A stretch of 64,000 bases of DNA from Sphagnum compactum (GCA_965153455.1 OZ234498.1:14694001-14758000), one strand, 5' to 3'; counted from the first letter of the stretch, positions 50,153-63,124 are shown. Notes: a model not told the origin generated them from the sequence alone. A program made the numbers and translations.

Positions 50153-53100
50153 ATGGCCAAAGAAAATGCTCACGGATAGATCCTCCCATCAAACATAAGC
50201 TTCAACATATCATCTTCAACCGGATGAGACTTTCCCTGCGTTGTGCACACCCACCAAGTGAAAATGTTCAGAACAAGGCTCAAACAACCTTTACAAAAGC
50301 GTGCACAACCATCAAGTGAATGTTCAGGAATGGGTTTCAAAAAACCTTACAACTCTATACACAACCTTCACGTGAATGTTCAGAATAGGTATAGGTTTCA
50401 AACAAATCTTACAAACTTTCACACCATCCCAAACCCTAAAGACGAAACAAATATTCATGCAAGGTTCCGAGACGCAAATCTCAAACCCCGGGAGTCCAGC
50501 CTTCTCACTAAACCCCACGAATGTGCAGGCTGTTGTTGAATCAAGCTAATCATCGAAAAATACAGGCTAACAAAATTCCAGTTCAAAAAGCCTAACATCA
50601 ATACTTTGGAGAACAGAAAGAAAACCCTATACTTGCTCCAGAAGAGAGAACTTACACAAGATTACACACAATTTTCAACACCAAGATTCCCAAAGAACCA
50701 TAGACCTAGGTAATTGTTTCGCTTGCAGGTTGCACGTTGCATGCGCATTCTTCTCTCGTCTTCTTCGCCTCTGGTCTCCTGTCTCTGTTCAGAATATGTG
50801 TGCGATGGCCTCCCTCTTGGTACTCAGGGGCATATTCCAAGTGAACATTCCACGGTTCGGGAATGTACTATTTTATGATATTTGCTTCTCTGCATCGGTA
50901 AACGAAAATAATGCGGTGTTAAAGAAAGGGAAGGACAAGTTCCGAGTTCAGAGGCGGCGTTGTGGTGTGTAGGGTTAATGGCTGAGGACGAGGCACAGGT
51001 GAAGGGCGTTCCTTCCTTCTCAAACAGTCGCACAAATAGATAATAATGGTGGTAGAACACGGCCTTGGAAAACGGGAAAAAAACACACTTAAAAACAAAA
51101 AGATCCCACCATACAACAAAAATAGCCCACCTGAAAAGCAAAACAAAACAAAATAATCCCCCTCTTTGCAGAGCATAGAAAATTTCACTTTTGTATGGAC
51201 TCTTCTGCCTTTTGTCACTACAGATTTTTCCCTTGGTCTTTAGGTTCTCTGAGCTACCATCCGTGGTGCCATTCCCTCAAACAACAACAACAACAAAAAA
51301 AATATAAATAAATAAAAGACCCCTCCAAAGAATTGTGGTGTAAATGGAGGGTGCATGTTATAGTGCACAATTATTCCTCCACCCCATGAGCAGGTGTTTT
51401 GTTTGCACAACAGGCTTTACCAAATATATAAAGTCCTGATCTCTGCCTGCCCCCATCTCTGAAGGTTGCATTGATTTTTTCACTGCATAAAAAGCCCATG
51501 GGTGAGAGCTTTATCAAGTTTAGGCTTGTGCTTAAACTCTTGCCTCACACACCCTTATTTCAGTAAGCACGCCTCTCTCCCCCCCCCCCCTTCTTCCCCT
51601 TTTGGGCTTCCTACACAATATAACCCCATGTGACCTGCCCTTCCTAAGGTAGAAGCTCTGACCTAATTGTAAGATGCCCGTAGCTAGGAGGAACAATGTG
51701 AGGTAAAGAGCACCTCCACCCATGCCACTGTAGTTCTCACATCCGAGATTAGTTATTCACTTTTTCCCAACCTCACCAATAAAATTGACATTACTAGGAC
51801 TGAAAGAAGTAGGAGACTACTAAAGTAACTCAACTGGACCAATCAAACCATCTAAACCCTGCAACAACACGCAGGTGTTAGGTTTTGTTTTGCGCCTTTT
51901 GCCAGCATCATCAGCATCCTGTGCAAAAATGCTGGACCAAAACCATTTTACTGAGCCAAACCCGCATGTTTGTTTGATGTTTCTTCATCCACAAAGTTTG
52001 TTGTACAAGTGCACCAATGGAGTTTTGCTCTAACTACGAACATAAAAGAAAAAAATTAGGTCAGGCTTCTTCTACATCCTGTCAAATGGGCAAGGGTGAA
52101 ACCATTCAACTATGTTAGGGACTGGGATATGGCCAAGTAGATGGTTTATACTTATTGTCACTCTAGCCCTTGAGTGATGCATATTGTACTACCTAACTGG
52201 ATTCACAGGCAATTAAAAAAAAAAATTAATTGTCAATTTCTCAAGAAACTCACTGTCTCAAGCATCAAAGTTTTGAAAATCTGAGCTGCTCATTGTTAAA
52301 AGTTTTGGAAACCTCTAAAGGTTATATTGGAACTTTTTGTGCTTCTATGTTTAGATTGAATACTTCTATAATGAGGGAGTCTTCAAAGTTTCAGAATCTA
52401 TTTTTTGTGATGGGCCAATCAAAGAGGCTCACTATTAATAAAAAACAATTCTGAACTTGAAAGGCATCTTCAACTAGGGTACGTAGGTCAGTACCTGAAC
52501 ACAGAAAGCACCAAAGAAGAAAGGTGTGGGGTCATTTTTTTGGATCATGGGATGTAAAGATAAGTTGTTCCCTTTCTCTGGGTGCACCCATAGCCATTTG
52601 AATCAAGCCATTTGGTTGAGACACGACAAAAGTTATGCCATCCCAAAGGAGAAGGGGTCCACTAGCTCTCTTTTTTAAACATTTGAACATGTGCCCTCCT
52701 GATGACCAAACACATTTCAACTTATGAAAGAACTATCAATCTTCAAAAATTGGATGAAAGGATGAAAGAAAATTTGTTGCAAAATTTATGCCAAAATGTT
52801 CATTATACAAAATCAGCTTAGATAAATAATGCTAGAAAGGTTAGAAAATCGATGATCGTACATAAACCCTTGTTTGTGTAATTCTAAATTCTAAGTGGCA
52901 CCAAATTAAAACCCCCAAGGGTTCTAGGTTTGGTGCTCTTGCATTTGCACCAACAACAATTTACTAAGCTTCCTAATCTAATCCTTCCATCTTTGGTGTG
53001 CAAGCATGTTCATTGGTTGCAAATGTTCATGCTTGCTTACAAGATGTCAAAGTTCATCACCTTTTAGAAGTTCATCCTTGGAGTTTGTGATGATATTTAT

Positions 53101-53881
53101 CCTCTTCCTTCCAACTAACCAACTCGTACAATGTATCCAATGATGTGATATTCTTCAATTTTTCATCACAAAACTTAGTTCCTTCAATGTTGCATTTGTT
53201 AGTTCATCCTCTTCCTTCTTTCACTAAAATTATCCCCTTGTGAATGTTGATTTGATAAGTTTTCTAATCACGCTTTTGAAATACTTCGCTTAGTTTCTTT
53301 TGGTGTTCTAGCATTCATCATCACTAAATTTGGCTATGTACTTCTTCTTTTTTTGTTAGTTCAATCTTTTCCTTCATCTACTTACTTCACACCCCCCCCC
53401 CCCTTTTTTGTGTTAATCTTTGGTTACATCTTGCACATTCTTAAACTCCATCTTTGGGATTCTTTTGATATTTTAATGTTCCTTGTTGGTTTGTTTTTCT
53501 TTTTGTTCATTTTTCTTTCGTCTTGCTCCTTGCAAGACCTCAAGCCTCCTTTTGATTTATCCCTATAGAACTTGACACCTCATCTTTGTCTTATTCATCT
53601 TGATCATCCTACTCTTCTTCTTTCAAAACTTCAAACCGAAACCCTTATCCCTAATGATGTTCATTTTTGGATCTGGCTTCCCCCTTTACAATTGTTTACT
53701 CTAATATGGTATGTTGCAAATCTACAACAACATTTCTCTTTGTTTGCATTGTCACCTTTGCCCCCACCCTAGCCATTTTTTCATTTTCTAATGTAAAACC
53801 AATGTTCACATTTCTATACAAAAAAAATTGTGTTCACAAACCTATTACAAAATCTTAGTGAAACTTATTCCTTGCCTTTCA
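50153..53881. other. Spacer, no gene recognised
   Basis: Probable TLC promoter to about 51200, then increasingly A/T-rich sequence with poly-C runs (about 51579-51591 and 53391-53403). Pyrimidine-rich plus-strand stretches near 53350-53850 open long frames by composition only. Confidence 0.45.
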
Positions 53882-54950
53882 TATTGGTAGATTGAAATTT
53901 GTTCGTGCATGCTTATTAGCTAATCTTTCAGTTTTTTTCTCATTTATGGTAAGGGAGTAAGCAATATGTTTAGTTCTTTTATTGTCCTTCTCTTTCTTTT
54001 TTTGCTCTCTAATTTTTTTAATAATTTCTTTGTCCATGGTTTCATTTTGTAAAATATTTGCATATTCTTTAGATATGATTATATGTGATTGCCTATAGTC
54101 TACTAATGATTTTGTACCCTTTGTCTTCCTTACAAGTAAACATGGTAGGGACAACAAATTTGCAAGAAACAAAGGTGACTTAGGTTGCATTTGCAAAATT
54201 TTGGCAACATTGCAATTATTGAATAGGTCCACCTACTACATCAATTGTTAAATCATAGATAATTGAAATGTTGGATTTGTTTTTTGTGTGGCAATAGGAT
54301 TATTGGGCACTTTCACATAATATCTAGAGTTTGGTTACTCCTTGACATCAACCCATATTCCAACATTTTTAATTGTAACTATTATGTTCAATGATTGTAT
54401 GGCAACCCCGTCTTCATGCCATTGGTTAGCGTCATCAATTGTTCCATCAAAATTGTTATTGTTTACATCTAAGATGCGAGTAATTCTTGTTGATGTATAA
54501 ATGTCATTTAGTTTGGTTTTGTCATCCATGGCTTTAGGATTGAATGGGCATATTGTTATGACATTGAACTTGCTCTTGATGATTCTTTTTGGACAAAGAT
54601 TGATCCAAAGCCTTGTTTACTTATAAGCATGCATTTTTTTAGCTCACAATGACTATTTCTAACCATTGCATTGTCTTTCTCTTTTTTGAAAATTATTTTG
54701 AAAGACTTGAAACAATTCACATTTAGTGGTTGTAAGGCATGAGATCTATGAAACAACATGTGATCATGTGCAAACCAAATTAAAATACTTGTTTTATTGG
54801 TTTTATGGTAACATGTGAACCTTGCCCTCTATAATCAATAGATGCCAATTAAATTGGCAGATGCTCCTTGGAATTAACCTTTTGAAAAATGATAGAATTT
54901 CTTTGAATAGAAAAAAATCATCCAAGTTTTCCTCTACATCACCATGCATG
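53882..54950 (-). pseudogene. pogo/CENP-B-type (DDE_1) transposase relic, C-terminal part
   Basis: Minus strand: a WHLLIIEGK/GSHVT stretch (about 54870-54810, broken by a frameshift) corresponds to the LLLDGHGSHVT region holding a catalytic Asp. It is followed by HRSHALQPLNVNCFKSFK, the hallmark of DDE_1 transposases. Then comes a DNAMVRN block, PKAMDDKTKLNDIYTSTRI (about 54540), and a C-terminal basic region (DYRQSHIIISKEYANILQ...KKKEKDNKRTKH) ending at 53882. At least three frame breaks. The N-terminal DNA-binding part was not identified upstream. Confidence 0.65.
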
Positions 54951-56489
54951 TTCTTCTTTTGTAATGTTTCATGTAGTTATCTTTAATCCTTTCACCCATG
55001 AATATGTAAAAACTTGGTAAGGACCCTCCTCTGACATTTACAATATAGTTTATTATAAGGTTCTATGAGATTCCTTGGATATAGGAATGGTGTTGTAAAC
55101 ATGTTATGAACCTTGTTTACTAATACTTTTGCCCCTTACTACTACCGTACCTAAATATTTGTCTCATTTGAATTCCAAATGTGATTTTCACTATATTTGT
55201 GTTGAATGTATAATATTAATAAGTTTTGGTACAAGGAAATGCATGATTGGCTTCTCAAATCTTATGCATTACAAACCTCCAATCCATTCACAAGTCAAGT
55301 ACTTGACTTTAGATCATAAGCTTAAATCAATATCACCAACTATTTTTAAGAATTCCATCTTTGAAGGGGGTTGGCCTAATTTATATAAGTTTTATCATTT
55401 TCATTTTGAATTGGTGCAAAGTAATGGAGAGTTCACATTCTTGCATGCTTAGTGTCTAAGCCATGACCATTGTATCTTATTCATCTATGAGCACACCTTG
55501 TGGCTAGGCTTGTTTCCTTGATGTTCTATTCCCTTTCAAACCATTTGAAAAGGTTGAAAAGGATGTTACATGTATGCCCTAATGCTTGCTTACTTTCCTC
55601 AAAGAAGTTTGCCCTCTTTCCACTGTATTCATTATTTTTTTCAAAGATTCAATTGTCCATATGGTTTGCTATTGTCCTCTAGAAGTTTTATTCAATCTTG
55701 ATACTTTTTTGTTTGTGTTGTAGGTATAAGTGAAATATTTTCCTTAGTTACCAATGAATGGTTGGAGATTTTACTTTGTTATCTATGAGGTACATTAATT
55801 GATATCATGGTAGCACTTTGCCTCTTGACCCCAATTTGCAACAAGTTGGTGGAGTATGTTTTGGATCTACAAGAGATACACATTTCAACCATTTATATAT
55901 AGACATCCCAAGATTACCAACAAAAAAAAAACATTAAATATGAATATGTTAAAAAGAGGAGGGGGGGTGTATTTATATTTTTGTTCCCAAGTTCAACATT
56001 GGGAACACCCTTCACTAATTAATAGGAACATGAATATCACACAAAGTGACATGTTCTAAAAATGTCATCCATTTTTGGAACCGGTCATTACAAGACTCTT
56101 CAAATGAGAATTTTGAAACATTTGCAAAATGTAGTTTTTGAATTAGATTGGTCAAAAAAACTAGATCAAGGACAAGTCGACCAAAAGTTAGTACCGTATA
56201 CATAGCCTGATTTGGTAGCAAAGTGCCTAATAATGTATTTTATTTTTTCATTTATGTTTGACAATACAAATGATTTTGTTTTTAAAATTTGACATGAGAA
56301 TTATTCATAAAGTAAAACAAACAATTAATCATAAATGCGCTATTTTTTTTTAAAAAACATGCACAAAAGTACATTAGTATGAAAGGGGGGTTGAACCTCA
56401 GAAAATCATCAATTTGGTGGTAAACTAAGTTTCATCATGTCTTTCATCTTTCCTTAGCGCTTCCACTACTTTTACATATATTAGTCTAA
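54951..56489. other. Spacer, possible further transposon debris
   Basis: Where the N-terminal half of the DDE_1 transposase would be expected (minus strand, 54950-55700) only weak coding-like fragments are visible. Nothing else recognised. Confidence 0.35.
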
Positions 56490-58910
56490 ACACATTTTTG
56501 TCTTGGATAGGACTATGTTTGCCCAAGCCTTAGCCAATGCTCCCCATTTGTTTTCAAGTGGGTTTTTTGGGATGGTATATGAACATCTCTTGGGATGTTT
56601 CATACCAGAGAACCCATCCTCAAGATTTTTGGAATTATTCCAGGCTGTTACTATTGTTCCTTGTGGGGATATCCTTAGGTTGGTGGCCCTACTGTTGGGG
56701 GCTAACATATTGTTAATAATGAATGGCAAAGGACATTGGTGGTTTCATCCTATTACTGTAAGCAAAATGTTTTTTTAGTTTATTAATCACTTCATTGTCC
56801 TATAACTTCGAGGGTTGTTTCAGGAACACCTATCCCCCATCAGTTTGGAATATCAACCCATGGAGGCTATGAAACCATCCATTTGGCATTCGAGCCCTCT
56901 TCAAATTACACCTTAATTGGGCGATGATGCAAGTCAACATCGAAAATGCTTTTAATAACATTTTTCAAGCTACTATTTTTAAAGAATTATGTGATGCCAA
57001 AAGGCCTTTGGCGAACATTATCCCCTTTACCAGGTTGTTTTATGGTGTTCATTCTTTTCTTTATTACCAGCATGGGCGGCATGTGGAGGTCACCATTATT
57101 GAGTCATCTTCAAACATGAGACATGGCGACCCTTTAAGAAGTCTTTTATTTATTTTGGCCCATTATTGAGCTCTCTTAGAGACCATCATGCGAGCCCCCA
57201 ATTGCATTTTTCCATCCCTAGTAGACGATACCCACATTGTGGAACCTATGAATGAAATTTTTCGCGCCTTTAATCACCTTTCAACCCAATTAGCCTTAGT
57301 TGGGCTTAAGGTCAAAGTGTTGAAGTGTAAGCTTTAAAGTTCATCAAGGATCTTTCTAAGCATAAAGATTCCTCAAAGTTACACTTTGGTCACAGATGAC
57401 TTACACATTTTGGGTGTGCCAATGGGTTTTCAGGACTTTGCTATGCATTTTTTGGATAAAGTTTTATCTAAGGATGTGGCGCATATCGATGATCTTCCTT
57501 TCCTGGCCCAAGTTGCTTTGGGCATTTTGTCTTCATGTGTAGCTTGTTGACCTTCTTATTTCACATGGACAATACTTCCTTCTTCCTTCCTATCTCTTTT
57601 GGCGGGTTTCAAAAGGAGAATTATGTAAGTATGTGGGGACATTATTGGTCTAGGATTATGGAAGTATTTCCAGGGCCCCTTAGCGAAACGTTAGGCTTGA
57701 CTATTGATATCCTTTGGTGGTATAGGCCTTCTCTCTATGGAGGATTGTGGCCCCATCTACTTTTCTAGGGAATTTGGATTTGGTGGTTCCATATTTGTGT
57801 TTTAAATTTCGTATTTTCAATAGACCCATTTTGGAGGAGTATGTTTATTAGGTTGAAGGGGGCCCACACCTATTTCAGTCATGTTTACATGCAACACGAA
57901 ATGACCTTCCTCTTACAATTAGGGAGATGCATTTTTCTTTTGAGAGTCTAGTAGTTACTGTCACCCCAAGTCTAAAGGCATTTTTTATGGACATCCACCA
58001 CAACACATCCCTTAAGTTTATTTTAGAGGATGCTTCCATTTCCTCAACATCTAGAGCCCACATTTGTTCTTGTTTAAGCAAGGGGGCAAGGCTATGGTTG
58101 GTTGTTAGACCATCTATTTGTTCGTCTTGCATCGCACATTTTATTTTCACATTAGCGTTACGTTTTTTTCTCGGTTTGATTTAACCTTCGACATCTAGTC
58201 TTCTCACATGTGAATGTCAACACAAGTTAAACACATCTGGCACACACTTAGTTCATTGCCCGTTTGGAGGTCAGCGAATAGCCACACATGACGCCATCTG
58301 AAATGTCATGTATGCCTTCGTTCAAGAGGGTGGGCACGTTGTATGGAGAGAGCAATGGTGTGCCATTACGTCAAGAGTTTCATTTTGAGCCGATTTTTAC
58401 ATGACCTTAGAGGGCTAGGTGTTCGTCACCAATGTGGTGGTTATTGACCTAACACGGGAAATGGTGGATTCAAGTGTCATTAGTCAGCCAACAAGTGCAG
58501 TTGCAAAATTTAATGTCATTGTTAAAATCCACAAGTATAGAAGGCTTCATGAAGGGCACCACTTTATTTCGATGGCCATGGAGGTGCACAATGCACATGG
58601 GTGTGATATGGATCGTTTCATTAAGGAGTGTGCTCATCTTTTCCACGATAGATGATCGAGAGGTCATTTATCCTTGTTTTTTTGCATTTAATTTTTTAGG
58701 CAGCATGTTAGTATTGCTTTTCATCGTGCTTTAACCTTTACTATAAATAGGAAGATTATGTTGGCGAGTGATGTTTGTTTTAGACCTCCCATTACTATTA
58801 GATTTCACAATTTGCATGCAGGCAACATTAAAAGGGCCATGGGTGAAATAGTTTCCTACCACAAGAGGGATTACCTCTCTCCCTTTTTTTGGTTCCTACA
58901 GGCTAAACGT
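56490..58910 (+). pseudogene. Non-LTR (LINE-type) reverse transcriptase relic
   Basis: Plus-strand frames with shifts near 56780, 56830 and 56880 show GGDIxR-like upstream blocks and QEHLSP. Then the RT palm: MMQVNIENAFNNIFQATIF (residues of motif A), LFYGVHSFLYY, MRHGDPLRSLLFILAHY (the RQGDP motif B) with a TGA at 57167, and FPSLVDDTHIV (motif C, DD retained). After that LALVGLKVKVLKCKL and ISFGGIGLLSMEDC, and a C-terminal region with VVWREQWCAITS and AMEVHNAHGCDMDRFIKE (about 58560-58630). Many stops. The endonuclease and the poly-A tail were not seen. Confidence 0.75.
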
Positions 58911-60847
58911 CTTTTGGCCTTTTTTTGGCCTTCCCTTTTTATCTCCCCTTGATGATTCTGGCCATCAATCTTTTATTGGATTTTTGTGCCCATATATTTT
59001 TCACTACTCCTACATATACATGTACTATAATTAGTCTTGAACCTTGTGCATAAATGATGAGTTTCACTTCATATCCAAATTTAATCAAATTTCCTTATTT
59101 TGCGAATACCGCTGAAAGAGGAGTTTAGGAATGAAAGGAAGCCCAAAGACAAGGTGATTATGAATAACTTTATTATATTAAATAATGAAGCTAGTGCGTC
59201 TCAGAGTTTCTGTCAGATTTTTGGCATGGTAAGCAAGTATTTTTCAAAATTTTCAATAACTTAAAGAAATAATTAATAAGTGCCTAACTAGGTTAGGTAC
59301 CACTCTCAATTTATTTTTTTGTGGACTAATTTCGCAACTTGACCAAAAGAAAAAATAAATTAATGTGATTTTTAGGGAATTTTTTCCATTTTTTAAATTT
59401 AAAAAATTAAATTAGTCATATCTAGACCTGGGCACTTTGTAGGTCATCGCTTGTAACAGTAAGAACTTTTTATGTCCCCACTTGTACGAGTGCATTTGTA
59501 AAAATGTTACAGTGCACCTCAACACTCCCCATTTAATGCTAATTTACAAAGGGGATCCTTACAAACCCTACTCGGGGCTTTTTTATTCGAATTCCTCACA
59601 AAGTAATTTACAAAGGGGATCCTTACAAAGGGGATTTGAATTCCTCAAGTAAGTCAGAATCAAACATGAGGCTTACATGTCCTTACATGATCCTCACAAA
59701 TAAGAATCAAACATGAAGCTTCACTTTTCACATCATTCTGAAGACATAATTTCTCAAAATGACCCAAAGCTTAGGTTCAGAGTGATCTGAATGCTAGAAT
59801 CCAAAACTTATCTAGAACGTTACTGCTTTCCTTGCTATTTAGAGCATCCCCACCGGTGCTCAGTATGTGCCCCTGTACGGTAAAATCGGATGAAGAAAAG
59901 CCAACACATGCCGGTTTGGCTCAGGAAAACGGTTATTCTCCTGCATATTTGCTCAGTTTCCTAAGGCTGGTAAAGTGTGCACCTGCTGGAGAAGAGTGTA
60001 ATAAATAGGATCTGACTGCTGCTATTTGATTGGTCAATCGTAATAATTGGTCCAGGTGGTTCGTGGTAGTAGTTCCCAACTATTTGCAGCCTTTGTTTCA
60101 GTCGTATGGGTGGGGTTGCAAAAAAGAAAATAAACTTGGATGTGAGAAATGTTTTTGCGGGGTCACATACTGCGCACCGGTGGGGATGCTCTACACGGTT
60201 CCAGGTTCCAGTTTTCTAAGCAGCAAAAAGTAATACTTTCTCCACAAAAGGTCTATGCCAGGTTGTACTTTCTAGCCCAGTGTTTAAATGTTACACTACA
60301 AGTTTGAACCCCGTGCCTAATGCACAGTTGTGTGTATTTGACGGTACATTATTACATATAGTAAAGGACGCCGTGAAGCTTTTTTCATCACGCGACCCAT
60401 CCATCCATCCGTCACAAGAATTTTTTTAAATAATTAAAAAATAGAGATGGGTAGTTTTAAAAATTGGACAGGCGCAGGGGTCCACATTTTGCCCCCACCG
60501 GCTCCACATTCCGCTCCCCGTATTGGGAACGCGACGGTCACGCAGCCATCGATTCCGGCTATATTTAGCTACTGTCCGTAGCTACTGTCCGTCCGGATTC
60601 AGGGGAAGCTACTTTCTTCCTTTACTATATATAATCTTCTCAGATCTCAGGTTGTAATGGCCTCAAGACAGCCCCTTCTCCTATACATAGGGAGAAGGGC
60701 CGGCTCCATTTCAGCCGTTCTGCATTTCTCTGTGCCTGGGAACTGGTGGTCCCATCCCTACAGAATGTCCTCAAGAACGGCCCTTCTCCTATATAAACAA
60801 CAGGAACTCCAGAGCAGGGTTTTTTCTTTTTTTTTCAATTTTGGGAT
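58911..60847. other. Spacer upstream of the sucrose transporter
   Basis: A/T-rich to about 60370, then GC-richer. Contains a short direct repeat TTTACAAAGGGGATCCTTAC at about 59543 and 59607, GCTACTGTCCGT twice at about 60585, and CCTCAAGA(C/A)(A/C)(G)GCCCCTTCTCC-like units about 108 bp apart (60661 and 60769). CTATATAAAC at 60789 resembles a TATA box but lies 700 bp from the start codon. Confidence 0.4.
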
Positions 60848-61108
60848 GTAGCTGAAGTGGCAATCATCCATAGGATGATTTGGCCAGATTTGGCTACATA
60901 CTAGATATAATAAAAGTAGACAAAAACCAGAATCCTTTTATATTCATGGCTACCTACTGAAACTTATTGTAAAAATCTGGTGATTTGGATTTTTTTTCCT
61001 TCAAAATCTGGCGAATCTGAGTCGTTTTTTCTATGAAAAATCCTTTGTCTAGGTCCAAATCTTTTTTTTTTTCCAGGTCGAAATTTGGCGAAATTTGGCC
61101 CCGAAAGA
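60848..61108. repeat. Dispersed repeat with palindromic core, copy 4
   Basis: Begins GTAGCTGAAGTGGCAATCAT, then CCATAGGATGATTTGGCCAG and ATTTGGCTAC, then AAATCTGG(T/C)G blocks, and ends TTTGGCGAAATTTGGCCCC. Same order as copy 1 at 1885-2125. It lies about 380 bp upstream of the transporter ATG, so it may touch the promoter. Confidence 0.6.
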
Positions 61109-61489
61109 AAACACTGCTCTGGAGGGCCCAAGCTGCAAAAGGCTATTCCATCAAACAAATGGCAATAGATGCCATCGAGCACCCAATGCAATTTTAGAGC
61201 ACGTGTCATTCACCCAAGGCTTGACGAATCGGGGACCGCAACGTGTGAGGTGGACCACGGGATGCCACGTGAACGTTGTTCCAGGAGTTCGCCGCCGGAA
61301 CAATGGCCACGTGTGCGTTGTTGTGACAGTGGGGACGAAGCTGGCAAAGCAAAAGAGCAGCGCTCGCGAGCCAGAAGAATCAGTGCGAGTGCAGCCGCTT
61401 ACGGGCCGGCTTTCTCGCGCCACAGTATTTCTCGGTTTCTGGAGTGTAGAGTTGTAGAGCGTGCGGAGAGCTTCGTTTTGGTACCAGAC
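61109..61489 (+). promoter_or_regulatory. GC-rich leader of the sucrose transporter gene
   Basis: Sharp rise in GC content after the dispersed repeat. The frame of the transporter is open upstream to an ATG at 61169, which would add 107 residues of Arg/Ser-rich sequence with no transporter similarity. I regard this as 5' leader left open by GC-rich composition. It contains G-box-like CCACGTGAAC (61264) and CCACGTGTGC (61306) words. Confidence 0.45.
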
Positions 61490-63124
61490 ATGGAGAGGGG
61501 GTTGAGCTTGAGGAGAGTGAACAGAGGGAAGAACCGGATCCCCGTCAAGGCGCTTGTACGGGTGGCTAGCGTGGCTGCAGGAGTGCAGTTCGGATGGGCG
61601 TTGCAGCTCTCGTTGTTGACACCTTACGTGCAGGAGCTTGGCATCCCGCATGCATGGGCGAGCTTCATATGGCTGTGTGGTCCGATATCGGGAATGTTCG
61701 TGCAACCGATTGTTGGGCATTACAGTGATCGGTTTCCCGGCAAGTGGGGAAGACGACGGCCGTTTATTGTAAGCGGAGCTGCACTTGTTGTCATTGCGGT
61801 GCTCGTCATTGGGTTCTCTGCCGATCTGGGCTACTTGCTTGGTGATAGAGTGGGGTCCAGACCTCGTGCTATCGTGGTTTTCGTGGCGGGTTTTTGGTTG
61901 CTGGACCTGGCGAACAATACTCTACAAGGTCCGTGCAGAGCTTTGCTGGCGGATTTCACAGGCAAGGACCAGAGAAGGACTCGGAGAGCGAATGCGTTTT
62001 TCTCCCTCTTCATGGCAATTGGAAACGTACTGGGATTCGCCACCGGTGCGTATGATGGCTGGTATAGAATCTTCTGGTTCACGAGGACGGAAGCATGTGA
62101 CATTGCGTGTGCCAATTTGAAGTCTGCGTTCCTTCTGGGAGTCCTTCTCCTCGTCTTGACGACGATTCTGAGCGTGACCGCAGCAAGTGAGGTTCCCTGG
62201 AACCCCATCACGAAGAGCGCGAAGTACAGAGTTACTACTTCCACTACTCCCCTGATGCCCGACAAGCCTGCTGATCCTGAAGCTCCGAAAACCGCAGGAA
62301 GTGCATCTGGTGGCGGAGATGGTCCTGCCGCGGCAGAAGAAGAAGACAGCGACGAGGATGAAGAAGAAGAAGGAGAGGCGCTCTTCTGGGAGCTCTTTGG
62401 AGCTTTGAGAGATCTTCCTCGTCCCATGTGGTGTATCCTGGCCGTCACAGCTCTCACCTGGTTAGCATGGTTCCCCTTCCTTCTCTTCGACACGGATTGG
62501 ATGGGACGTGAGGTCTATCGAGGTGAGCCATCGTCCCCAGATCCAAGGATTACAGCTCTTTACTACGACGGAGTTCACATGGGCTCACTCGGTCTCATGC
62601 TCAACTCTGTCGTGTTGGGACTCTCCTCCCTTATCGTCGAGCCTCTTTGCAATAAACTGGGGTCCAGCTACGTGTGGGGCTTAGCAAACACCATCATGGC
62701 TGCATGCTTTGCCGGCACCGCCCTTTTGACATCAGCAGCGAAACACAATCCTTGGGGGATGGGACCTCCTTTCTACGTGACCGTATGCTCTCTCGTCATC
62801 TTCGCAGTTCTGGGAGCTCCACTTGCGGTGACATACAGTGTCCCTTACGCATTGACGGCTACTTTCACAGAGAAAGTAGGCGGAGGACAAGGATTGTCCA
62901 TGGGTGTGTTGAACCTTGCCGTTGTAGTCCCTCAAGTGCTGGTCTCCGTGGGCAGTGGACCTTGGGATGAGCTTTTTGGTGGTGGAAACTTGCCTGCTTT
63001 CTTGCTTGGCGCTGCTGCTGCTCTTGCTGGTGGAATTGCAGCTGTATTGATCTTGCCTAGACCTACTCCAGATTTCAAAGGAGGCAGCAGACTCCGCCGC
63101 AGCAGAAGCTCTCCTATCCCTTAA
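61490..63124 (+). CDS. SUT: Sucrose/H+ symporter (SUC/SUT family, GPH/MFS)
   Basis: Moves sucrose with protons across plasma or vacuolar membrane. Intronless 544-aa frame. SUT signatures: AAGVQFGWALQLSLLTPYVQ in TM1; LGIPHAWASFIWLCGPISG with the substrate-pathway His at residue 54; GKWGRRRPFI (residues 85-93), the RxGRR-type loop motif; WLLDLANNTLQGPCRALLAD; and a C-terminal half with LGAPLAVTYSVPYAL and GQGLSMGVLNLAVVVPQ. Twelve membrane segments are expected. The central cytoplasmic loop (about residues 255-310) is long and contains a run of about 20 mostly Glu/Asp residues near 282-300. I chose the ATG at 61490 because the conserved region starts shortly after it and the total length is typical. 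The clade (SUT1, 2 or 4 type) cannot be fixed by eye. Confidence 0.95.
   Translation: MERGLSLRRVNRGKNRIPVKALVRVASVAAGVQFGWALQLSLLTPYVQELGIPHAWASFIWLCGPISGMFVQPIVGHYSDRFPGKWGRRRPFIVSGAALVVIAVLVIGFSADLGYLLGDRVGSRPRAIVVFVAGFWLLDLANNTLQGPCRALLADFTGKDQRRTRRANAFFSLFMAIGNVLGFATGAYDGWYRIFWFTRTEACDIACANLKSAFLLGVLLLVLTTILSVTAASEVPWNPITKSAKYRVTTSTTPLMPDKPADPEAPKTAGSASGGGDGPAAAEEEDSDEDEEEEGEALFWELFGALRDLPRPMWCILAVTALTWLAWFPFLLFDTDWMGREVYRGEPSSPDPRITALYYDGVHMGSLGLMLNSVVLGLSSLIVEPLCNKLGSSYVWGLANTIMAACFAGTALLTSAAKHNPWGMGPPFYVTVCSLVIFAVLGAPLAVTYSVPYALTATFTEKVGGGQGLSMGVLNLAVVVPQVLVSVGSGPWDELFGGGNLPAFLLGAAAALAGGIAAVLILPRPTPDFKGGSRLRRSRSSPIP

Noticed and set aside
61169-61489. 107-residue N-terminal extension of the sucrose transporter
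   Set aside because: Arg/Ser-rich with no transporter similarity; the ATG at 61490 gives the family's usual length.
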